Notes under the pieces: generated by a model
The model's database searches: none
What the model was told of the DNA's origin: nothing
What the model saw: only the letters and a program-made list of their open reading frames with translations
NCBI RefSeq assembly: GCF_000211815.1
Contig: NZ_GL890930.1
Span: forward strand, 79,838 to 143,837
DNA length: 64,000 bases
DNA from: Moorena producens 3L
GTDB lineage: Bacteria; Cyanobacteriota; Cyanobacteriia; Cyanobacteriales; Coleofasciculaceae
Reading direction: 5' to 3'
Translations under genes and position numbers: made by a program
In this document: positions 53,550 through 61,600 of the stretch, one piece after another
Numbering within the stretch: position 1 is the first letter of the stretch
Layout: every line of letters begins with the position of its first letter

Positions 53550-54824
53550 TTATAAATCTGAAAACTGCTGTAATTCAATCAGTGAATTATGGTTAGGCTT
53601 CTTAGTAATTTGAGTTAATAGTGCTTCATAGCGGTTGAGAGCGTTTTGATAGGCGAAGTGCTTCAGAGCAAATTTTCTACCTTGTTGACCTAGAGATACC
53701 CCCTGCTCAGGATTTTCATACAATTCGACAATTGCAGATGCTAAAGCCTGGGGCTGTTGTGGTGGTACCACTACACCGCCACCACTTTTTCGAACAACTC
53801 GCGCTGCAGTTCCATTCAAAGGCACAGAAGCAATGATGGGTCGTCCGCAAGCCAATAGCACTTGAATTTTTGAGGGCATATTAAAGGAAACAACGTTACG
53901 CTTTTGCACAACTAAACCTATATCTGCTGCTGCCAACATTTCTGGTAACTTCTCTCGGGGTTGGAAAGGTAAAAGCTTGACATTACTAGCCTTGCAAGTC
54001 TGACAGTCTTGCTGTAGCTGCTGTAGAGCCTTAGATTCTCCAACAATGACGAAGACAATTTCTGGAATATGCCTGACCAGAGTAGCCGCCTTCACTACTG
54101 TTTCCAATCCCTGAGTCAGGGCAATATTACCGGAATACAGTACTACAAACTTGCCATCAAGATGGTAAGCAGTGCGAAACGAATTTCCTTCTTTGGGTAA
54201 GGGACGGATAACATTAACATTCGCCCAGTTGGGGATACAGGTAATTTTGTCTTTAGGTACTCCTTTACTGACTAAATTGTCAACGAATCCCTCAGAAATA
54301 ACACTGATTCTATGAGCAGTGTGGTAGGCAAACTTCTCTAAAGCTTCAAAGATACGGATGGCTAGTTTGTTTCTAATTAGACCAACCTGTACAGCAGCTT
54401 CTGGCAAAATATCCTGTAAATTCAGTAATACTGGGCAGTTGTACAACCAACCGAGTAAAGCAGCTGGCACACTAACCGGCAGCGACGGTACTGTCAGCAG
54501 AATTACATCAGGTCGCCAGCCCTGGAAAGCCTGAATCAAACTAGTCACCACGAAGCTACCATCCAGTAGTATCCGTGTCACTACACCAGGCTTTGGTCGA
54601 ATCCAGACATAGGAGCGTTGAATTATTACTCCATTTCTTTCTTCAGTCAGATACCACTTACCCTGATATTTATCATAGATACAGCGCTGGGGATAGTTCG
54701 GCATACTAGTGACGACTCGTACTTGATGTCCTGCCTTGACCAAACCTTCTGCTAGTTCCGTCATTAATGGGGCAATGCCTATGGGTTCAGGATGATAATT
54801 ATAGGAGTAGATTAATATGCGCAT
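53550..54824 (-). CDS. Family 4 glycosyltransferase (WcaI-like)
   Basis: The 424-residue GT-B protein starts MRILIYSYNYHPEPIGIAPL, followed by TSMPNYPQ, a WcaI-type signature. The C-terminal nucleotide-binding domain has VVLYSGNIALTQGLETVV and LACGRPIIASVP with the conserved glycine-rich loop. The usual final E-x7-E motif is modified: NMPSKIQVLLACGRPI. WcaI adds fucose in colanic acid in enterobacteria; the sugar here is not known. It runs opposite to the neighbouring polysaccharide genes. The downstream spacer to the PEP-utilizing gene is convergent. Confidence 0.93.
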   Translation of the reverse strand: MRILIYSYNYHPEPIGIAPLMTELAEGLVKAGHQVRVVTSMPNYPQRCIYDKYQGKWYLTEERNGVIIQRSYVWIRPKPGVVTRILLDGSFVVTSLIQAFQGWRPDVILLTVPSLPVSVPAALLGWLYNCPVLLNLQDILPEAAVQVGLIRNKLAIRIFEALEKFAYHTAHRISVISEGFVDNLVSKGVPKDKITCIPNWANVNVIRPLPKEGNSFRTAYHLDGKFVVLYSGNIALTQGLETVVKAATLVRHIPEIVFVIVGESKALQQLQQDCQTCKASNVKLLPFQPREKLPEMLAAADIGLVVQKRNVVSFNMPSKIQVLLACGRPIIASVPLNGTAARVVRKSGGGVVVPPQQPQALASAIVELYENPEQGVSLGQQGRKFALKHFAYQNALNRYEALLTQITKKPNHNSLIELQQFSDL

Positions 54825-56733
54825 GAACGTTATTGGTAGAGCGAGTAGTCTGTCAAGTTAAGATTTGACAGGTGGACAAGCGATGCATCGCTTTTTACAA
54901 TTCATTGAGAAACACTATATCTAGTTAGTTCTATCTATCAGTTACTTAGCAACTGGTGTCTAATTACCCTACATACTTTACTGTTTGAATTTTCACCTTT
55001 AAGAGAAAAATTTAAACTTTACTCATTCAAAGCGTTTGGTTTAATTTTCGACGTTATAGCCTTGATGACTAGATACTCAATCGGCTTTGTCTGTTGATGC
55101 TTATGCATTGAACCAACACCGAATATACCAAAAGCTATTACTCTCAATAGAGCAGTAGGTTAGACAGACGCGCTTAGGCGCTCTTATCTCTAAGAATACA
55201 GACAGAAAAACTCAATTATTATGACCTTCTTTAGCAGGCAATAATTAGTCCTCAGGCTTAGGATAGCTCCAGCTGATCATTCCCTGTTCTTGGTTCTATT
55301 CATATAGGTATCAAAACTATCATACTCACTGGTTGGACTCCTGATGCCATCTTAGCCATCGTCAATTTTATAATATAAATACTTGGTATGCTACCTTCTT
55401 GATTATTGATGATAACTCTGGTAAAAATACCATTACATAACGATATAAATTTGCGCTAAATAAAAAAAATGAAGCCAAGATTTATTTAAATAAATTACTC
55501 TCTGGATACTTTAAGGGATTAACTGCACTGACCACTAGATTCGTAGGCAGATACATAACCGATGTAAATAGATTCATAAATGGCACTCCTGCTGTAATTT
55601 TAGATACTTTTTTAAGTGTTGATGTTTTCATAGCGATGCATCTCTATATTATAAGGGTATATATTTTATATATAGCTATAAATGAGTTGTGAACGCCAAA
55701 CTAGCTGAAAGTATTATTTCAAGAGGGTGCTTTGTTCAAAAATAAAATGGAAACTCTATAAGACCATAGGAAAAAATTGATTCGAGCTATGTTACCATGC
55801 CCCACTACCTGTTTTTCTAAAGGAACTACCGGAAAGCTTATCAGAAACAGCTATTAATTTTCAATTATATAATTTTAAAGATTATGTTAATCAAATGTGA
55901 AAATGTAAAATTCTTATAACACTCTATCGAGAAATCTGAAATCCCTTACCTACCTAGGAGCTAGTTTTGGTAAATAATGTGGAAACCCCCATCAGCTAGT
56001 GCATCAAGATAGGGGGCTATAAACATGGATTTGGAATCAGGCTATCAAGGAAAGGGGTCTCCTAACTATCTTGACTTAAGTGGTTAGCCCAAAATAAAAA
56101 ATCAGTAAAGACTTTGTGAAGAAATTTGTGAAGAAATGGTAAAGAAAAGGGAAGATAAGACCCAGGCTTACAAAAATAAGCGTCCGCAACAGCACGGTGC
56201 TTAGTCCAACGAATAAGCGCGAAGCAACCGGATTGGTCAGCAGGGGATATTCACCACACTCTGTACTCAGCACTCCTTCATGACTAAGTTTGGTAAACCA
56301 GAGGAATTCAGAACCATAAAATCTTACCCAATTCCCCCTAAAGTAAAGTAAAAGCCCACTTTTGGGTAAGATGTTTGATGGTTTTTGGTGATGATGTGTC
56401 ATGCCACGATGGTTTTGGGAACGCTGTAATCAAGAACGGTAGGGATGGGTAAACCGGGGATGGGACAATGGCGGACAAACCACGAAAACTCTTAAGCTTA
56501 CACCTCATTGGCTGATCGCTTTATCTATATACCATGTTCCGAGAGTCAGTGAACTTCTGCTATGGTCAAAGCCCCAATTCCTCACTCCTACCAGTGGCTA
56601 AAACTTTACGAAATCTTGACAGTTATAGTGTGTTAACTCATGTGGAATTCGACTTACATTCAAGAAGAGAAGAATGATGTGAATCTTTGCTGTTAACCCT
56701 GATACAGTGTACTATCAATTCCTATACAAATAG
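54825..56733. other. Long AT-rich intergenic region with possible coding relics
   Basis: About 1.9 kb without an intact gene. Frame relics are seen at 55387-55692 (a GT2-like LIIDDNSGKNT stretch, a stop, then 84 open codons) and 55781-55900 (FELCYHAPLPVFLKELPESL, open 39 codons). Other frames are frequently stopped. The region near 56050-56400 has a convergent frame that shows no family. The 3' end (56620-56733) likely holds the promoter of the aminotransferase. Confidence 0.45.
55387..55900 (+). pseudogene. Possible decayed gene remnants
   Basis: Two protein-like stretches in different frames: LIIDDNSGKNTIT with following codons to 55692 (one internal stop at 55438-55440), and a 39-codon piece ending at TGA 55898-55900. 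The first resembles the strand and acidic motif of GT2 enzymes, but it could be chance in AT-rich DNA. Both lack start signals. Confidence 0.2.
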
Positions 56734-57903
56734 ATGAGTTACCAAGTTCCGGTCAAAGTTCCCTTCGTTTCACTAGCTCAACAACACCGACCTATTCAAA
56801 CTGAGCTAGACCAGGCAATTCAATCTGTAGTGCAGCAGGGAGATTTTGTTCTTGGTAAAGCCTTGATGAATTTTGAGACAGCATTTGCGGCTGCTTGTGG
56901 TGTCCAATACGGTATCGGGGTGGGATCTGGCACCGATGCGATCGCACTCGGATTACAAGCCTGTGGCATTAGTGCTGGGGATGAAGTGATTTGTCCTGCT
57001 AACACTTTTATCGCTACAGTGATTGGGATCATAGCTGCTGGTGCTACGCCAATTTTGGTGGATTGCAACCCCCTTACTGCCCTAATTGATCTCAATATTG
57101 CCAAACAAGCCATTACAGCCAAAACCAAGGCAATTGTCCCTGTGCACCTTTACGGTCAGATGGTATCCCCGAGTGAGTTAATCGCATTTGCTGATGCCCA
57201 CAACTTACTGATTTTTGAAGACGCAGCACAAGCTCACTTAGCACAGCGAGAGGATTATTATGCTGGTTCTGTGGGCAAGGCGGCAGCATTTAGTTTCTAC
57301 CCCAGTAAAAACTTGGGTGCCTTTGGTAACGGTGGCATGGTAATCACTAATGATGCTACTGTGGCAGAAAAAGTGCGATCGCTTCGCAATTACGGGGCAC
57401 CTCGCAAATATTTTCATACCGATATCGGCAAAAATAGCCGTTTAGACACGTTACAAGCTGCTATCCTCAATGTCAAACTGCCTTATTTGACTGAGTGGAA
57501 CCAGTCACGCTACTGGGCAGCTGGGCAGTACGACAATCTACTCAAGGCTTTGGAAGGTCACGGGATTGTGCCCATAGAAAACCACAGCGGGTCAGGTCAT
57601 GTCTACCACCTTTATGTGATTAGGGTGGGTCAACAATGTCCCTTTAACCGACAGAGCATCCAGGATGCTCTGGCCTCAGTGGGAATTCAAACCGGTATTC
57701 ATTATCCAATTCCTTGCCATCTCCAGCCAGCTTACAAATACTTGGGATATCAAGCCGGTGACTTTCCCCATGCCGAAGCTCTGTGCAATGAGATTTTATC
57801 TCTACCAATTTATCCCAACTTGAGCAAGGAGCAGATTGAGCAGGTTGTTGATGGGTTAGCTAATTTATTAGGCGTGCTTGAGCCATTAGTTATTAATCAT
57901 TAA
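56734..57903 (+). CDS. DegT/DnrJ/EryC1/StrS family sugar aminotransferase
   Basis: A 389-residue PLP enzyme. VGVGSGTDAIALGLQACG gives the phosphate-binding segment, FEDAAQAHLA has the PLP-ring aspartate and AFSFYPSKNLGAFGNGGMV contains the Schiff-base lysine (SKNLG). It converts a nucleotide-linked keto-sugar to an amino sugar, giving an amino-sugar donor for polysaccharide. The exosortase gene starts 3 bases after its stop, so the two are probably translationally coupled. The ATG at 56734 is the first Met of the fold; no strong binding site upstream. Confidence 0.93.
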   Translation: MSYQVPVKVPFVSLAQQHRPIQTELDQAIQSVVQQGDFVLGKALMNFETAFAAACGVQYGIGVGSGTDAIALGLQACGISAGDEVICPANTFIATVIGIIAAGATPILVDCNPLTALIDLNIAKQAITAKTKAIVPVHLYGQMVSPSELIAFADAHNLLIFEDAAQAHLAQREDYYAGSVGKAAAFSFYPSKNLGAFGNGGMVITNDATVAEKVRSLRNYGAPRKYFHTDIGKNSRLDTLQAAILNVKLPYLTEWNQSRYWAAGQYDNLLKALEGHGIVPIENHSGSGHVYHLYVIRVGQQCPFNRQSIQDALASVGIQTGIHYPIPCHLQPAYKYLGYQAGDFPHAEALCNEILSLPIYPNLSKEQIEQVVDGLANLLGVLEPLVINH

Positions 57904-57906
57904 ACT

Positions 57907-58794
57907 ATGCAAATTGGACGCAAAATTCCTATTGCCATTGATCGCTATCTACTGGACGGTTGTATCATCGTTTTACTAGTCATTATTTATGGTCCTGTGC
58001 TGATGCATTGGTATAATGGCTGGCTCAACAAAAGTATCAGCATTACCCATGAATACTTTAGCCATGGTTTGATTGGGCTACCGTTTGCTGCCCATATTGT
58101 CTGGACGAACCGACGACGGTGGCATAAGCTGACTGATACAGCCCATCCCTTTGGTGTAGTCTTACTGATAATTGGAGCAGTAAGCTATCTTAGCGGTCAA
58201 TCAGAACTGGTAAATTTATCGTTTCCCATGGTTTTAGCTGGTATGAGCCTATGGTTAAAAGGGATTGGTGGCTTTAAGCTACAAAGTTTTCCCCTGCTGC
58301 TAGTGGCTTTGGCAACTCCAACAGCAGTTCCCTATTTGATTGAACCTTATATCTTGCCCCTACAACGCTTTATTGCTGCCATGGCTGCCTTTATTCTGAC
58401 TCAGTTTGGGATGAATGTCAGACTGGAAGGGATTAACTTGTTCGTAAGTGAACGAATTGTTGAGGTAGCGCCCCACTGTGCTGGTCTTAAGATGTTATTT
58501 ACTTGCCTGTATGTGAGTTTGATGTTGCTTTACTGGAGCGGTGCTATTGAGTCACGCCTAAAGACTATTTGGCTGTTATCTGGTGCGGTGGTTATAAGTG
58601 TTAGTGCTAATATTGTCCGCAATAGTGTGCTTACCTTTTTCCATGGCAGTGGACAAGATAACGCATTTCATTGGCTCCATGAAAGCTGGGGCGGTGACCT
58701 CTATTCAGCCATGATGTTAGTGATGCTGGTTCTATTAATGAAGTTCATTGAAAAATACTTTCCCTCAGACACCAAACTTGACTCCCTTGGCTAA
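57907..58794 (+). CDS. Cyanoexosortase B
   Basis: The 295-residue membrane protein has about eight hydrophobic segments. The exosortase catalytic set is present: C191 in PHCAGLKM, R238 in SANIVRNSV and H258 in HWLHESWGG. Exosortases are transpeptidase-like enzymes that process PEP-CTERM-type C-terminal signals and link proteins to the surface, and in cyanobacteria they are found in exopolysaccharide loci. The type-B call rests on the companion gene at 58929 and memory of the family. It begins ATG 3 bases after a DegT aminotransferase. A family-B element lies between it and its companion gene. Confidence 0.9.
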   Translation: MQIGRKIPIAIDRYLLDGCIIVLLVIIYGPVLMHWYNGWLNKSISITHEYFSHGLIGLPFAAHIVWTNRRRWHKLTDTAHPFGVVLLIIGAVSYLSGQSELVNLSFPMVLAGMSLWLKGIGGFKLQSFPLLLVALATPTAVPYLIEPYILPLQRFIAAMAAFILTQFGMNVRLEGINLFVSERIVEVAPHCAGLKMLFTCLYVSLMLLYWSGAIESRLKTIWLLSGAVVISVSANIVRNSVLTFFHGSGQDNAFHWLHESWGGDLYSAMMLVMLVLLMKFIEKYFPSDTKLDSLG

Positions 58795-58810
58795 CAATGA
58801 AGATTAAACG

Positions 58811-58926
58811 TTATAGTTTTTAATTGGGTGAGGTACACAATTTTGGGATTTTAGGGAACAGCGGATCTGGGAACAGGGAATAGGGAAAAAAATTATGTGT
58901 ACCTCATAAGTCTGATAAAGGCTATA
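58811..58926. mobile_element. MITE-like element, family B copy 5
   Basis: 116 bp with left end TATAGTTTTTAATTGGGTGA then GGTACA and right end, on the minus strand, TATAGCCTTTATCAGACTTA then TGAGGTACA. The interior is the shortest and clearest (TTTTAGGGAACAGCGGATCT, then GGGAACAGGGAATAGGGAA). It fills the gap between the exosortase and its partner, and ends 2 bases before the partner's start. Confidence 0.8.
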
Positions 58927-58928
58927 GA

Positions 58929-59759
58929 ATGATGAAATCAGTAAGTTTAATAAAGTTAATCCAGCCCTGGCAAATCTCCAGGGGAGTCTTACTGGTGTTG
59001 CTGTTAGTCTTGGTAATAATGGGAGCAGTACCGGGTTACTGGACAGGAAACTGGCCTTGGGCAAAACTGCCACCAGTGACTAACCTCCAAAAGATAAAAG
59101 CTATCCGCAAGACAGGAATAGAACTATCTGACTGGCAAACTGTTAAGCAACAAACCATCAGGATTGGCGGCCATAAATGGTCTTTGCAGTTCATAGAGCA
59201 GGATCAACAAAAACCAGTGTGGTTATTTTTGCTTCCCCAAAATGGTCCTAAATCCCAGCCACAGGTAGAATGGGAAGATATTAGCGGATTTATGAGACAA
59301 AGATCGGGACAATGGAAGATCGATTCTTATAGCCAAATCAAGTTTGTGGTCAACACATCTGATGTTGAGGGGAAGACCCAGGCTGATCCGACCATCACAA
59401 CCAAGCCCAAAAGCCACCCCAAAAGTGTTGTTAACGCCCGTTTCTTTCGTGCCTGGAATCAGCGGCAAACCTTCGCGATAGTACAATGGTATGCCTGGCC
59501 AGAGGGTGGTAATCCTGCTCCTAGCCGTTGGTTCTGGGTTGATCAACTGGCCCAGTTACATCGCAAACGGGTGCCTTGGGTTGCGGTGAATATCCAAATT
59601 CCCATAGAACCTTTGGGTGATATTGAAAATTCTAGGCCAATAGCCGAATCTCTCAGTAAAATGATTCAAACTGCTTTGATGAGCGATCCTTTGGCTGAGG
59701 AAGCTAGTAGTATACAAAGTATGAAGGATCAACAATCAAAGATGAAGGCTCAAGGATGA
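58929..59759 (+). CDS. Cyanoexosortase B system-associated protein (EpsI-like)
   Basis: The 276-residue protein has one N-terminal membrane segment (about 19-40) then a soluble periplasmic domain. The pattern FRAWNQRQTFAIVQWYAWPEGG and FWVDQLAQLHRKRVPWVAVNIQIP matches the small protein that accompanies cyanobacterial exosortases. It may help substrate processing; the exact role is unknown. The C-terminus is repeat-rich (SMKDQQSKMKAQG) and continues into AAGGATGA-type repeats, so the last 10-15 residues may be unstable. ATGATG at 58929 is 2 bases after a MITE end, so its native ribosome binding site may have been replaced. Confidence 0.87.
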   Translation: MMKSVSLIKLIQPWQISRGVLLVLLLVLVIMGAVPGYWTGNWPWAKLPPVTNLQKIKAIRKTGIELSDWQTVKQQTIRIGGHKWSLQFIEQDQQKPVWLFLLPQNGPKSQPQVEWEDISGFMRQRSGQWKIDSYSQIKFVVNTSDVEGKTQADPTITTKPKSHPKSVVNARFFRAWNQRQTFAIVQWYAWPEGGNPAPSRWFWVDQLAQLHRKRVPWVAVNIQIPIEPLGDIENSRPIAESLSKMIQTALMSDPLAEEASSIQSMKDQQSKMKAQG

Positions 59760-60003
59760 AGGATGAAGAATGAAGGATTCAAGATGAAGGCTCAAGGATG
59801 AGGGATCAAGGATAAAGGATGAAATGGATTTATTGCTGGAACACTTAGGGTTGACTAAAAAGTTTATCCACAACTAGAAGTTAAACGTCAGACTTGCCAC
59901 TTCAGACTTGCCACTTCAGACTTGCCACTTCAGACTTATCATTTTAGACTTGCCACTTCAGACTTGAGATTTCAGACTTGAGATTATATTTGACCATTGG
60001 AAC
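59760..60003. repeat. Repeat-rich spacer before the export gene
   Basis: AAGGATGAAGGATGA-type heptamers run to about 59830. A 14-bp unit (ACTTGCCACTTCAG) is repeated about four times with variants between 59893 and 59985. No gene. Confidence 0.8.
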
Positions 60004-61368
60004 ATGACAACTGACACCCACAGGTTTGGCAACCAAGTTCTTACTTTATCTTTGTTTGGGGGTACCGTATTATTATGGCTGGTTAGTTCTGGAGTCTGGC
60101 TTAGCCCTGGTTGGGCTAAGCTTGTCGGAAATTTACCGACATCGGTGCAAAATCTTGGGGATGGGATTAGCGATCGCGCTCAGTTGCCTACGTTTAGTTC
60201 CATGGAACGGGAAACAACGGAAACTGTTGAATCAGGGGAAAGGGAAAGGACTGAACTGGAAACCCCTGAGACCACCCCTGAGACCACTCCTGAGACCATA
60301 AAGGTAACGGAAACGTTGCCACCGCCACCACCGTTGAGCAACCCTGAACCGGTCTCAGAGGAGAATCCATTGGAACAGTTGGAGGAAATGTTACCTCCTT
60401 TGGGCTACCCAGAGACTCTGTCACAGGTGAGTCCATCTGATGAATTTAATCGCCACTACCTAGGGCGAGAAGATGTAATCGCAGTGAGTGTGACAAACTT
60501 TCCGAATCTGGCTTTTCAAAGTGCTATTGATTCTGACGGAAATATTGTGGTACCGCTGTTCGGTAAGCTACGAGTGGTGGGACTTACTCTAGAGGCGGCT
60601 CAAGATTTAATTCAAAAGGTCTTAAATGAATTTGTGATTGATCCTGAAGTAGTTGTGAGCCTACTGAGTACACCGGCTGTTCAGATTACGGTGAGTGGTG
60701 AGGTGTTTCGACCAGGCTATTACCCCCTGCCAGCAGGAACTCAACCGAATCAAGCCCTTACTGCTGCGGGTGGTACGACTACCATTGCTGATTTGCGGAC
60801 TATTTTGATTCGTCGTAAGTCGGTGGTGAATAATTCTATCATTGAGCGAGAAATTGACTTGCTGACACCGCTGCAAAATGGGACAACTCCATCGGAATTG
60901 AACCTCCGGGATGGGGATGCTATTATTGTGCGAAAGTTGGAGGTGGGTAATACTACCGATTATGATAGGCAGCTGGTAGCTCGTTCTAACCTAGCTCAAC
61001 AACAAATCAGCGTTCGAGTGTTGAGCTATCCTAATGGGACGATTGGCAACTTGACATTAGCTAATGGTAGTACGTTTATTGATGCCTTAACAGCAATTTC
61101 TCCTAACCCAGATGATGCTGACTTGGATAGCATTGCCTTAATTCGTTTTGATCCAGAACAGGGCAAAGCGGTGACTCAAAAACTAGACGGAGAAAAGCTA
61201 CTAAAGGGTGATGTTTCCCAAAACGTGCCACTTCAAGATGAAGATGTGATCGTGGTGGGTCGAAGTCTTGTTGCTAAGATTTCTGCCGCTCTGAGTCTAG
61301 TGACTCGACCCTTCAACGATTTTCTGGGATTCCGGAGGTTTTTTGAGGAAATACCAGAACTGTTTTGA
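60004..61368 (+). CDS. Polysaccharide export protein (Wza-like, SLBB)
   Basis: The 454-residue protein has a hydrophobic export segment (LSLFGGTVLLWLVSSGVWLS, about 14-33), then a Pro/Thr/Glu-rich spacer (about 60-120) with tandem TPETTPETT. The polysaccharide export domain (about 145-230) shows YLGREDVIAVSVTNFP and GNIVVPLFGKLRVVGLTLEA, and SLBB domains follow. The protein would form or line the outer-membrane export channel. No lipobox cysteine is visible, so it may be attached differently from E. coli Wza. A Wzc-like gene follows 232 bases downstream. Start ATG at 60004. Confidence 0.9.
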   Translation: MTTDTHRFGNQVLTLSLFGGTVLLWLVSSGVWLSPGWAKLVGNLPTSVQNLGDGISDRAQLPTFSSMERETTETVESGERERTELETPETTPETTPETIKVTETLPPPPPLSNPEPVSEENPLEQLEEMLPPLGYPETLSQVSPSDEFNRHYLGREDVIAVSVTNFPNLAFQSAIDSDGNIVVPLFGKLRVVGLTLEAAQDLIQKVLNEFVIDPEVVVSLLSTPAVQITVSGEVFRPGYYPLPAGTQPNQALTAAGGTTTIADLRTILIRRKSVVNNSIIEREIDLLTPLQNGTTPSELNLRDGDAIIVRKLEVGNTTDYDRQLVARSNLAQQQISVRVLSYPNGTIGNLTLANGSTFIDALTAISPNPDDADLDSIALIRFDPEQGKAVTQKLDGEKLLKGDVSQNVPLQDEDVIVVGRSLVAKISAALSLVTRPFNDFLGFRRFFEEIPELF

Positions 61369-61600
61369 TAAGGTTTGGGTATGACAGGAGCAGAAATCCA
61401 TGGTACCTCTCCCCTGGTGTGTTAGCTTTTCCATCGACAGCACGAAAATCTCCGGATACCTTAATGAATGGACAGAAAACTCCACTACCTGTCTCGGTTT
61501 GTAACTGGTGCTCAGAGTCCCTGTTGACTCAGCGGTAAAAATAGGAATAGGCTACAGGATTTTTCTATGACTGCTGCCTTAACAATAGCGGAAACAACTT

